A program made the translations under genes and the position numbers. Below are positions 24,110 through 35,349 of a DNA stretch of 64,000 nt, piece after piece. The notes beneath the pieces were generated by a model. That model saw nothing but the letters and a program-made list of their open reading frames with translations. It was not told where the DNA came from and made no database searches. Source of the DNA: Synchiropus splendidus (lineage: Eukaryota > Chordata > Actinopteri > Syngnathiformes > Callionymidae); the NCBI RefSeq assembly GCF_027744825.2, contig NC_071345.1:17144001-17208000 (forward strand), given 5' to 3'. Position 1 is the first letter of the stretch. Every line of letters begins with the position of its first letter.

Positions 24110-27100
24110 GACTTTTTAGCAGCATATTTAAACTTCTACAAGTGAAAAAAATTAATCGATTTCTATTTCTGTGAAGTTGTAAAATGAAGGTGAGTTTGAC
24201 TAACCTGGTTGCCTACGCTAAGACAGACACAGCTCTGCATGCTTGCCTTATTATGGTAAAATACATACTGATCAGTAAAAGGGTAAGTAAACAGTCAACA
24301 CTGTTATCAGAATAAAAGTACAAAAACAGTTGCCAGAACTGTGTGAATGTCCGTTGAGTGTGAAGTCTCTTGTACGATTGTGATGTCTACAGTACTCACA
24401 GCTGTGAAATAAAGTCCGACATTGAGGCAAATTCAAAGACTTTATTTGGGTGTTCGGCTGCTCACCACCAGAACACTCCCCTGAGGCTCCATCTCATCAA
24501 CCCATTGTCTCACCAAACCCTCCTGCTGCTCCACTCTGTTCAAGAATGCCCTCTCAGCTCTCCATTCAGTGCGGTTTCCCTCACTCTCCCTCTGTCTTGT
24601 GCAATCTCAGCACTACAAGTTTCAAGTGAGCCCATGCTTTATGTTTATTCATTCATAAGTACAGTGAACATTTTATTTAGTTCATAACAAATGAGGGTTC
24701 TTAAAACATTACTTTCCTCCTTGTGGACACTACAGATAAATATGACTCATCTTATGACTCATGGAAAAGTCTGTTGTCAGCATGAATAGACAACATGTGA
24801 ACTTGATAGAAACTCATCTAAATCAGCCCTGGACACAGCAGTTCATCTTCAGTCTAACCAGAGGACACATGATTCACCAGGGCAGCAGTTTTGTTTGTGG
24901 CACAGAGACCTGTTGTTTTCATTCGACTCGCTCTCGCTGCACATTTCTACAACCACTGTTTCCCAACTTGGCTTGCGTCCTGACATTTATCTGGGTCCAA
25001 CCTCTCGACCTTGTTGTTGATCATCAGTCATGCATTTACCACGTGTAATGGGACAGATGAATCACAACCCCGAGCATAAATTGTCACACATTAGACATGG
25101 ATAATTGCTGAACCTCACCGGTGACTCACACACTTTCCCTGCTTCCAGTCTCAGACACTCAGCAGACTAAACACTGGGAGCGAGGGAAGCGTAAACCTGA
25201 GATGCTCTCTGTGGCTGTAGATTGGTCACTTGCCAAGACTATGATTGCAACATGTACATGAAGACATTTTCATCTGCACCTGGACCTTCTGTATAAGCAC
25301 GGCCTCTTAAATCAAAACAAAACAGCATGTTTTCTGCTCTGACTAATGGCCCAACAATCCTCCCTTTTCTTGAAGCAGGTGTTGGTTGACATTTATATCA
25401 CGAGTGGAAAAACCTCCCCAGATCCACTTGGTCGAAAAACGAAGGATCACTTGAAGTAGAACGGTTCAGAGAACATTACAACCTTATTATGTTAGCGAGT
25501 TCGCTGAGATCGCTGATGTACTTTGGAACGGCCCCGACATATTTTGGGCTTCAAAGGTGCTGGTTTCCTGACAACTGCCATTTGATAAGCAAGAAAAGCC
25601 TCCAGCGTATTTCTAATGGGGAGAATCGCAGGGAGGTTGCCAAGCTTTGTTCGTTCTGAATTGACTCCATGGAGCTGCCATCATCAAGTCCTCAGTTGGA
25701 TTCTTAAAAGCAGGTGTTTCGAGTCCAGGGGCTAAATCGGACGAGCCAGCGAACACTCAGTCGGAGCATCACCTCATCACTCAGACTTTGACAGAACACG
25801 GGTAGAAGTATTAGCATGAGTAAGAAATCTGAGGACTCATTCAACTTTCAGTCAACTTTTTTCCTATGCTAAGAAGAAGGGCACTTTTTGCTCACAGTAA
25901 ATTTCTCCTGAAATACGATGCGTCTGCACAGATGTATTTAAATATTCTTTGGCTGAAGCACTTTGATTTGGAACTATGTTAAGAACCTGAAATTATCCTC
26001 ATGGTAGCGTCACCATTGTCACTGGATTGTCACGATGGCTTGTACTGTGCCACAGCCTCACCATCCGAGAAGACAAAGCACCACACTGAGTGACTGACAT
26101 AAAGGGCAGCAACTGTGTAACACATACCATGCTGACACTTTCAGCCAACCAAAGCTCCAGTCTGAACCTAGAAACCTAGATGAGGTGGAAAGCTATCGCA
26201 CAAGAATCTATATCTCAGCTATATTTTTAAAGCTCCAGGAGTAATTTGAGGGCAGTTTTGTCGGTCAGGCCAGGATCAGACTTGGCCGAGAACATTCCAC
26301 ACACGCCTTCTATTCTTTGAACAACTGTGTCAAATGAATTCAAGAAAATGCTTCACTCTGTCAATAGAATTCGTCCAAAATGATTGGTCACGTTGAACAT
26401 TTATTCATCTTCTGGCGAAACAGTTTGACGCTATTGTGCAACTCCAAATTGTTGTCCTGTTGTTGTGGCAACATTTTCCTGAACCTTGGCTTCCTCCTCT
26501 AATCGTGGCTCTTTCCAAACACAGCTGTGTATTTGCCTTTTACTGGCTTCCCAACTTGATCCTCAGCTCTCTGAAGAACATTATACTGACTCCTAGGGTG
26601 AATATATCTTTATATGGGGTGAATATGTCTTTTCTTTGGCCAGTGAACCAATTGATATTTTGACCTTTTTTTTTTCTCTCCCCAAATTTATCAGACAGAA
26701 AGCGGCTGATGTTTTCCGTCAGTGTTTTTTTTTAAATTTTTTTTCCCTCCGCTAATCACTCTGGACCTCCTGACAGTTTGTGCATGCACATAAACTGAGG
26801 GAATTATTGTGTGATTCGATGTGACAGATTCATGCTGCGACCCTCTTTTGGCATCAACACGCTGCGAGAACAGATGGATTTAACAAGTACAGCAAGGTCC
26901 AGTAAGACAACAGTGTCAATACAGGGAGACATTTTGTGCTGATGAGGCGTCTTTTTAGACCTTGGGTATTTTGTTATGAAATATCAGTCAAGTGATGGTT
27001 TTACCTATGATCCAAATTTGAAGAGCTCAGTCCTCTGTGTGAGCAAAAAACAAAACAAAACAGCCAACTGTGTTACTGTCACATATTGATTTATGTCATA

Positions 27101-27795
27101 TATTTAATTCACAATAATATATTGTGCTGAATACGCAGAAGAGCTTTAGAGCAAAGGTCAGTGCAAGAGCAACGCAAACAGCCTGGAGCACTGAGGACTG
27201 TAATAAATTATCATTGTATGTGTTCATGTGTTTTGAACTCTCACTTATAGTTCAGCTGTTTTTAACAGCGAAAAAGGAGTAATAGCTTTGTTGAATTAGT
27301 CATTTGAACAACCTTTTATTTAAACAACTACTATCACTAATGTATAAAACAAAACTACCCCTGTAAAATTCTGCTTATTGATTCATGATGATGACTGATT
27401 TATAAAGTAGCTGTGAAATGTCATATACTGTATGCAGCAAAGCCAGAGGGCACTGGATTGTCCTGTCATGTAACATCCATCCTGACCCAGGTGAGACAAT
27501 AATTCTTTCTGTTAGCATGTAGGAATGTCCACGTGAGAAACATGTGCAACCTCCAAATGGATTTTCATGAACTTTTACAGTCTTAAATAATGAATCCCCA
27601 AACTAAACTTCCAATGCCTTGGTAAGGATTTTTATTTTTAATGTTGTGAAACTGACAAAGTTTTGAGACTAGACAAGAAAATGTGCCACTTAAACACTAA
27701 TTTAAACCAGTAACGTTTGGCATGCCCTATTTTTATTCTAAATAAAACATCTATTTTCTCAGTCATTAGTTGCTACTGTGCGGTCATTAGTTTAG
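24110..27795. other. Long stretch without recognised genes
   Basis: No family recognised. The 105-codon frame at 24370-24687 (plus) and the 95-codon frame at 24761-25048 (plus) lack domains. About 25480-25720 is comparatively GC-balanced and free of simple repeats, so it might be a conserved non-coding block, but nothing specific supports this. Poly-T runs lie at about 26667-26740. Confidence 0.45.
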
Positions 27796-27798
27796 TTG

Positions 27799-27893
27799 AG
27801 TGTCTGGACTGTGGGAGGAAACTTGAGATGCTCCATGGTAACCCTCTCACACACATCAACAATATAAACACTCCTCTCTGGTAGGACACAAAT
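27799..27893 (-). mobile_element. SINE/LINE remnant, partial
   Basis: The words 'tgtctggactgtgggaggaaac', followed by 'ggtaaccctctcacacacatcaacaatataaacactcc', match the 'ggactgtgggaggaaacc...acccacac...acaaactcc' part of the fish repeat also seen at 15161 and 63550. Only the middle of the element is left. Confidence 0.55.
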
Positions 27894-27894
27894 G

Positions 27895-28790
27895 TCACTG
27901 GCTAATATTTATAGTCCAGAGAAGTCAAATGCCTTTACGTTAAAAGATATTTTGGATTTGTTTGCTCATAAAACGGGCGAACCAAAAATGTATTTGTAAT
28001 TCGAAATGCAGAGGTAAACAGTTTTAAAAAGCTGTGTTACAGGCCCAAAACTGAACGTGGCAAACCTACGAGGAGAGCTTCGCTCCCGCACTGTTTACTT
28101 TGCTTCAAGAATAGAAAATCGGACTTCTATTTTTTGCACGTGTGAATGCATCTTTGTGAAGTAGTAAACAGATTAGTGCCGGCGCTGACGAAACACTGCA
28201 GGCGACTTCGCAGCAAATGGAAGCTTCTCTGTCTTTGTTCGTCCTGTTGTACTACAGTGGCCTTTCAACTGCAACTGTCAGCTGTTGAGGGCCGTAAAGT
28301 AAATGTTTTGATGCAAATTTAAAGTGGCGAACAATTGTTTATATTTTGTGGAATGAAGAGGAGTGAACGCAAGTCCTGCCAAACCCATCATTTCTGCTCT
28401 CAATGACACAATTAAAATGCAAACTGAAAGTCAGTCTGCGTTGCTCTTACGGCAGACGGGTCCACATGAAAGCTGCTCACGATGTTTGCTGGTGAGTCAT
28501 CGTCCTGCTTTTCTGGTCTGCGGTTTGGATTGGATATACACAATTGCTTTCTTTAATAAGGTAAAATGTTGAATAAACCATAGTTCTCTGGTTGTTTTTG
28601 ATGCATTGCTTTTTCCAAAATTCATCAAATTGTGCTGTCGCAAATGAATCATCACTTTTTGGATCACTTTACATTGCAAAGACATCCAACTCTTCAGACT
28701 GTCTGAAGAGCCTTAAAGACACACTGACATGCCTCTGGAACGATGCATAAATATTAGTGGTTTTTGTCCAAAACAAGTTGTGCATGATAC
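27895..28790. other. No recognised feature
   Basis: Nothing identifiable. A frame at 28363-28572 is short and unrecognised. Confidence 0.5.
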
Positions 28791-28794
28791 TGAT

Positions 28795-28893
28795 TCGTAG
28801 CGCCATTACACATTGTACACTGCCATGAGGTGGTATCAGTTACTCAAGCCCAGTATTGGACCGATACTGGTATCGGTACATCCCTAATAAATA
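28795..28893. mobile_element. hAT-like terminal fragment
   Basis: The end 'cagtattggaccgatactggtatcggtacatccctaata' matches a very common fish repeat terminus whose other strand starts 'tagggatgtaccgatacc'. I associate it with hAT-type elements. The remaining upstream part is too diverged to delimit. Confidence 0.5.
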
Positions 28894-28899
28894 TGTAGC

Positions 28900-30025
28900 A
28901 TGATACATGATCAGATCGTCTACAAAGTTGAATCTGTCAAACTGAAACTCTCAATAAGTGTAGAACTAGTTGAATCAAGTGAATGAGGCTCAGCGCGGTC
29001 TCGCACTTAACAAGAATCGTCACGCAACGTCACAAGAGTTAGATCCTGCTGCAGCATCCATTACAATAGTAAAAAAAACTCTTCAGCGTCAGTATCAGAG
29101 AAGAGATGCCGGATGGATGGATGGATGGATGGGTGTTCTAATGGTGACAGTGACCATGTTCTTATAACAAAAAGATTAAGAGCGTCAGAAGAACTTGGTG
29201 AAGCAAGTCTAAAGGACGAGGAACAAGCTGCAACCATCGACATCGCTGGTACTCTGCAGCGATCATTTCTCTGCTCTGCAGGAACGTTTTGGCCTGAAAG
29301 TTACTGTAGCTGCAAACGGGATCTCCACGTTTTTTGAATGTAAACAAACGGCAAGCAATGTGTCAAAACAGCATAGAGAAGGCAGCAAAATAACTTTCCT
29401 AGAAAAGAATATGACCTGCTGTCTATCCATTATGTGTTTTGTCCTGTAGGAGTGTTAATATCTTTTCAATTTGATCTTCAGATTTGTACATTACAATTCA
29501 GTGTTTTGGAGACATTAATCGCTCCTTCACCTTCAGACACGCCTTCCATCCTCTCACAATAGTCAAAGTTTGTCGCTTCCACAACAATATGGTTCTGATA
29601 AAATGAAGTCCTTCTTTTACATGATCTTGCTCTTCTTCCTCAAAAACAGTTGACAAATCGAGATTACAGTGACTTCCTCTGCTCTAGTGACATCACAAGA
29701 TGACCTCAATCTTGTCAGAATCACAATATAAATTATAGTCGTGTATGGAATCCAAATTTTGAATTTTTTGTAAACATGAAATGAAAATACAATATTCCTT
29801 TTATCTACTGTAATTATGTCCCGGGTGAATCCATGCCGTGACCCTCTTAGAGCTTAACATGCCTGCTGCAATGGTGTCGAGTGGTGGACAATTTACAGTT
29901 CTGGTCGGGTTTATTTGGGTGTAATATTAAAATATATATTATTAAATATATATTAATATTAAAATAAAATTAAAGCTGGGTTTAAGAAAACAATTTGACT
30001 ATAGATTTCATAATAAATGAATCTC
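28900..30025. other. No recognised gene; short GGAT and AT-rich patches
   Basis: A (GGAT)n run of about 5 units lies at 29111-29130. An AT-rich, locally palindromic patch ('aatatatattattaaatata...') lies at about 29925-29970. Overlapping frames at 29061-29347 lack domains. Confidence 0.5.
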
Positions 30026-30030
30026 AACTG

Positions 30031-30066
30031 AACTTCTCAACTTCTCAACTTCTCAACTCAACTTCT
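30031..30066. repeat. Short tandem repeat of 'aacttctc'
   Basis: An 8-bp unit (aacttctc) is repeated three times and then decays ('aactcaacttct'). Confidence 0.85.
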
Positions 30067-30474
30067 AGAAGAGTTTCTGCACTTTTTTTTTATTTTTCAT
30101 AAGCTGTTATTGGAAAATATGCAAGAATATTATTAGAAATAATGTTTTGAAACATTTCCATCTATATCACTATGGAGGTTTTATATCACTATTGGCAAGT
30201 CTATTTCTGAACATTTCCATTACTGAGGCCAGACGTGTGTCATACGGCAGCCTAACGCCAAGCTCTACTCTTGTATGTCAGTTCAAAGTATAACTTGGTG
30301 TGGTGTGTTCCTTTATTCAGTGTTGTGCTTAGCATCACTATCTCCAGTTAATTGCTTTTTTAAAGTTGATTTTTCAAAGCATCTTAAAAGGCTTTGGCAT
30401 TGTTTGGCCCTTTATTTTGAGTGCTGGACCCAATTTTGTAGAACAGAGGAGTTCTAGTGTTTGCTATCAGTAGC

Positions 30475-30770
30475 ACCGAGGGATGGGCAGAGAGGTAAAG
30501 AAGAGAGTGCCGGCAGGGTGGAAAACGTGGGTGCGACTGTCAGGTGTGATATCTCCGAGTCGTGAGTAGCTCCGACTAACATAAGACACAAAGCAGGAGA
30601 GACTAGACAGGACAGGTTCAGAAATGGGTTTGTCAGAGTTGAAACGTTTGGGGACCACGTTTGGGAGGTCAGACATGAAAAAGAGGAGGACAACCAAAGA
30701 GGTGGATGAGGTTCAGGACGACATGAAGGGGACAGCTGGGACTAGGGAGGCATGTATGTTAGGTTAAGGT
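30475..30770 (+). mobile_element. Degenerate RTE-like LINE coding remnant
   Basis: The words 'agagtgccggcagggtggaaaacgtgggtgcgactgtcaggtgtgat', 'ggtttgtcagagttgaaacgttt', 'gggaggtcagacatgaaaaagaggaggac' and 'gaggttcaggacgacatgaagggg' follow, in order, the 3' coding part of the abundant fish RTE-like LINE ('gagtgcaggcagggtggagtgggtgga..agtgtcaggtgtgat ... ggtgtaggacatgaaggt'). Frameshifts and deletions leave no open frame along it. Family assignment is from memory. Confidence 0.6.
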
Positions 30771-30774
30771 GGAC

Positions 30775-33700
30775 TGCCTGACTTGCAAACAAGACTTTGG
30801 AAACTTAAAGCCAACCATGTTTGGATGGAAAATAAGAGCGAACAATTGTGAGTAGAGTCCGTCCGTGCTTCTTTTTAAGACCAGGATCTCACTTAAAATG
30901 ACAGCAATGTTCAATTAGAAGCTCACTTCGTGTCGAGAAAGGGAAACACAAAGTTGGATAATGTGTTCAGTTGACCTGAAACTTGGTGAGTCAAATACCA
31001 AGATGGGAACATTAAATATACAACAATAACCAGGGCAGGAGAAAAATGTTGGATGAGGATTGAACCCTGATTTATGTCTTGAAATGTGTCACACCACATT
31101 TGTCACAACCTAAGCGAAAACAAATGCTTTGCTAAAAGCTGTGCTGCATGGGAAGGTTTTCTTCCAAAGCTTCTGTTTGTTGACGGAAGGGTTAATGTCA
31201 CGCCACACTGCCGAACAGAAAGCCCCTCGAAGAGAACCAGAGTGTGGTGGTATCAAGGTCATTTTTCACATCAACCTGCTCGGTGTCTTGACAACATCTG
31301 GCCATCACCTCTGCGGCACAATCCAAATATTCCACATCATTAAGCGGGTCTTTGTGTTGTGCGTCCATGGGTCCATTCCATGTTTAACAAAACCCGATCT
31401 GCAAGACTGAAGGCTGGTGACTGGAGCCAGGGATTCTGTGTTGGTTGGCTAATTGTTGGTGATGGTGTTTCCTGTTATGGGATAGGACATGTTGGCTTGA
31501 TCATGACACAGCAGGGTCATGTGGTCACAGCTAATAAGAACCAGAATGAGGTTTTCGTCTTGAGGCCGAGCACATGAGGCAGTCGTACAGCAGAGAGTGG
31601 AGGAAGGGGGAGATCAGTGCCAATATTGGCGTGAAGAAGTAAAGTGAGGCATTGATCCTACTGTGGCTGCAGCCGAGGCCGGAGCCCAGCCAGGAGGAGG
31701 TGGTGAGTTTAAAGTGTCTCAGTGCAGAACAAAACACAGAATAGATTTGCTCTATAGGTCCGAGAGTCATCTTCTTAAGCTGCTACAAGTCCTGCAACAC
31801 CATTAAGAGAAACATATGGGGAGAACGGGGAGCCTGCCAGACATGTCCCAGGGAATAATTTAGCAGACTACCTCTTTTATGGTTCTGCTTATTTCAATGT
31901 GTTTTCCTCCAAAACACTCGAAGAACATGCCCAACATCTGAGTACAGGGAGGTCATTTTTGGAAGCATGACTTTGACTCAGAACCTGCTGGAAGGAAAAG
32001 CGGATCTGCGAGCCGGTGAATGCTTGACAGACTATAACCATCTTCACAGAGTGGGAAGCAGTGATTTATACAGCAGAGTGAATACGCCAGGATGAAAAAA
32101 ATGGAACCCCTAAAACTGATGAAACGCTTGTTCGGTTTTTGGCACGGCAGGTTTTTTTTTTTGCTGGATAAGATTTAGACGGCGCTCGCTCTCTTCCACT
32201 CTGCTCTCTTTTGCTCACTCTGTCAAAGCCTCTGGAATATCCCCACTCTCTCCCTTTACGCCAACTGTTTTGCTATCCAGATTTTTCTGTGGACTTGTCA
32301 ACATTTGGGCAGAGAGACCGGCACGGCTGGAGGCCAGAACAACAGCAACAGTCACATGATGGTCTCAGCATGAACTGAATTGGCCCATGACCCTTGAGTG
32401 GGACTGTAACTCAGATACAATGACCTCATGAAGCACAATCCACATACAGCGCGCAGCACAACCTGCAACACTGTAGAAAGACACAGTGCAGATGCAGTGA
32501 GGATGTATGTCGATGCATATGCCGCAAGGTAATTTCCATCAATTAGCCTCGATAAGCCGCAGAGGATCACAGTGTCAGGAAGCGTTAGGATCACACTTGA
32601 TGAGCTGTCAACTCACAAAGTGGGTTCAAGAGGTTTAGGAAATTTCCGGATCTTTGCGGACCGCTCATGGAACCTGGGTGGCTTTCAACTGGGTGGCATA
32701 ATAAATCTTTTACAATGGGAATCCAGTGATGAAATACAATAAATAAATGTATTTGTTCCGCAGCTAAAACAAGTTTGTTTTAGATTGTAAAAACTGTAAC
32801 GTTGTTCTGTACATCTCAGATCTTAGAATGACAAACTGAACTTCAAACTGCTGCTGCTTGACCACCTGCGCCTCCTTTCCCTATCTCAAAACTCAAATGG
32901 TACAATCAATTCCAGTCAGTGCTTCCACAGCGCTGCTACGCAGAGGACTCTGGGAGGTGCTTCTGTTGTTTCAGCGGACCGCGTGCGTTCCACCTCTGTA
33001 GAGTCAGGCGTTCAAGTGGGAAGTCCGCCAATGAAAAGCAAAGTGGATCACACGATACTACTTCTTCACTGTAGCACATGCAGACTTTGATTTACATTTT
33101 ACTCTAATACATCAACATGATGGCGTAGCCAGATACACAGACACTAAACCATCAGATGAAAGACCTGCAGTATTTCACACCAGTGACTTCATATAAAGAG
33201 TGGGTCAGACAGTTCAGATAATCTTTGGTCAGTGTTGAACCTTTCCTTTCAGTCATCACCAGATCAAACAGAGAGAGGCAGAGATTCTGACACAGCACAC
33301 ATGAACATATGAACACATCTAGAGGACTGTGGCTGTTCTAGCCACAGGTGACCCAGGTCGACATTTTTGTTGGGGGCGGCATGAGTTCCATAAAAAAAAA
33401 TAAATGTTGACTGTTGGGCGGGTGCCATTTGACAGTGCGTCACTTCCAGTCGGAAAGTGTTTCATTTTAAAATTTTCTGGCTGAAGCCACCGCAACAGGT
33501 AGTTCCATAACTCACATGGTATTCCCATGAAGCTGGTTTCCTTTCAATGCCCATAGTACACCAGGCATTACTCAATGTTGTAATCCTTGCTTGAACTGAA
33601 GACTTTATAGTCATAGTGAGGCGACTCCCCTGGTATGGCATGGTGCCCAGGCATGCCATGACATCGTGGTGTTTCAACAGTGTTGAATATATGTAGTTTC

Positions 33701-34125
33701 AACCTCATAATCAATCCCAGAGTCAGGAGGCAGGGGTGTGAGAGGGGAAGACAGTTTTAGCAGAAAGGTCTGTTGTCCATGTATTTTAGAATATTGGCGA
33801 CATTTATGATCTCAGGTTGAAAACAGATTCCTGTGCATGCGCTTGTCTTCCGCCCCTAGTAGCTCAGATATGCTCTGGCCCCCGTGACTCAAAGTGGGAG
33901 CAGAAAGGAGTGAATTATCAAATAAGTGAAAATCATAACTCAGATTGGGGTAATGAATTAATCTACTATATAGCTAATGCACTGTGATAAATACAGTACA
34001 AATATTTTGATAAAAATTCACATGGCTAAAAAGGAAATGATGCATTGTCAACATGCTTTGGTTCTAATCTTTTACAGCAGTTTAAATTGCAAATTCATTG
34101 AATTTCCAGCCACCTATTTAGTGAG
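30775..34125. other. Long stretch without recognised genes
   Basis: Nothing confidently identified. Poly-T runs occur at about 32152. The 79-codon minus-strand frame at 31531-31770 is noted separately. Frames at 31086-31410 and 33319-33677 lack domains. Confidence 0.45.
31531..31770 (-). other. Open frame of 79 codons, hydrophobic, unrecognised
   Basis: The minus-strand frame contains a hydrophobic, possibly membrane-spanning stretch (NASLYFFTPILALISPFL) after a Ser/Gly-rich part. The wording 'NxxLYFFT' loosely recalls the end of a receptor helix, but nothing else supports that. No start context, splice sites or neighbours argue for a real exon. Most likely chance. Confidence 0.1.
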
Positions 34126-34129
34126 GGTC

Positions 34130-34190
34130 ACATAAAATGGCTTTGTGGGCCAGATTTGGCCCCTGGGCCTTATGTTTGATGCCTGTCATG
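34130..34190. mobile_element. hAT-like repeat end ('gggccagatttggccc')
   Basis: 'gtgggccagatttggcccctgggccttatgtttgatgcctgt' matches the common vertebrate repeat end 'gcgggccggatttggcccgcgggccttgagtttgacacc'. Similar ends lie at 40630 and, in the opposite sense, at 62545. Confidence 0.5.
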
Positions 34191-34589
34191 AGGCCTAAAA
34201 AATGGCCAGACCGATTTTCAAGCTAAATACAAATGTGAGCACAGATTAGCTCCTGTACTTGATGGAGTATGTCAGCATAGTTTCATTTCATCGCAGTATT
34301 TTATCATGGTCCTCAACTGTACATGTTTCTTCTAGTAATATTCTTTAGAATCAAAGTAACTTGGACAGTAACTTGAAAGTAGACTTTCATGTCCAAAAGA
34401 ATTCCTGTTAGTAATAAAATCAGATTTACGATGCAACACAGTGAAGGGAGCCTCTCACCAGTCAAGGGCCGATTATTTAAAGCTTTTGCTCTTCTATCAC
34501 CTGGATGCTGTGAACTCACTTGCTTCAGAGGTCGAGGAAGGGGGTGGAAAATGGTTAAAAAAAAAACAATAATAATAACCTCCCTGGCA

Positions 34590-35345
34590 TAGGAAATTAC
34601 ATCCTTGCTTTGACCATTGATCTACTTCCTTAAAGACCACCAATAGTAAGACCTGTAAATACTCCTCTGGTGTGGCCCTGACATCATCTTTGATTTATAG
34701 AACAGGGATGTAGGAAATAATGCAGAGCACGGTGCCATGTGACATTATTGAAATCACTCTTAAACACTCCTTACAGACTGCAGTTTATTGCATAATCCGG
34801 TTCCTGGAAGTTCTCTCAGTCCTCGGGATGAAAAGCTTTTTCAGCGGTCACTTGTGGTATTAGGCATCTGTCACTGGGGTGGAAGAAGTGCCGTGTGCGG
34901 GAGAGGTTATATTTACCTGTGCTTGGACAGGTGTGTGCAAAGTATTCCTCGAGTGGAGGAATGACGATGGAAAATGTGATAATTACCGTTATCTTTATCT
35001 GGATAAGTATAACTGTGTGGCTTGCAGGTTCTGGATGGCAGCGCTGCTCCATTACGCGAGCACCGAGGCTTGTCCAGGGGACACAGCGAAGCTGCACAGC
35101 TTTCACCGGAGAGCTTCTGCGATACAGGGCTTTATAAGCCTTTAACTGGCGTAATTTTAGTTTTAATGAGCACTTGAGGGCCGAGGCATTTTGAAAATGG
35201 GTACCGTGTGCCAATAAAAACATTAGAACGAAGCTCCTGGCAACCCTTATCTTTCAAAGCCTCCGTCATTGCACCACTTGTAGGCTTTTAGTGTAATTCC
35301 TCCGCTGCATAGGCCTGCAAATGTGGAACCATGTTGCGGGTGGCG
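34590..35345. promoter_or_regulatory. Candidate conserved non-coding block
   Basis: This block of about 750 bp is free of simple repeats and has balanced composition. It holds homeodomain-like words (TTTTAATGAG, TAATTTTAG, CATAATCCGG). Its frames overlap on both strands (34816-35223 minus, 34879-35145 plus) and show no domain. Two long overlapping open frames in one block can mean low AT content rather than coding. The conserved-element call is inference only. Confidence 0.3.
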
Positions 35346-35349
35346 GCGC

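Noticed and set aside
34816..35223. 135-codon minus-strand frame
   Set aside because: It overlaps plus-strand frames of 80-88 codons, has no recognisable domain, and better fits a GC-balanced non-coding block.
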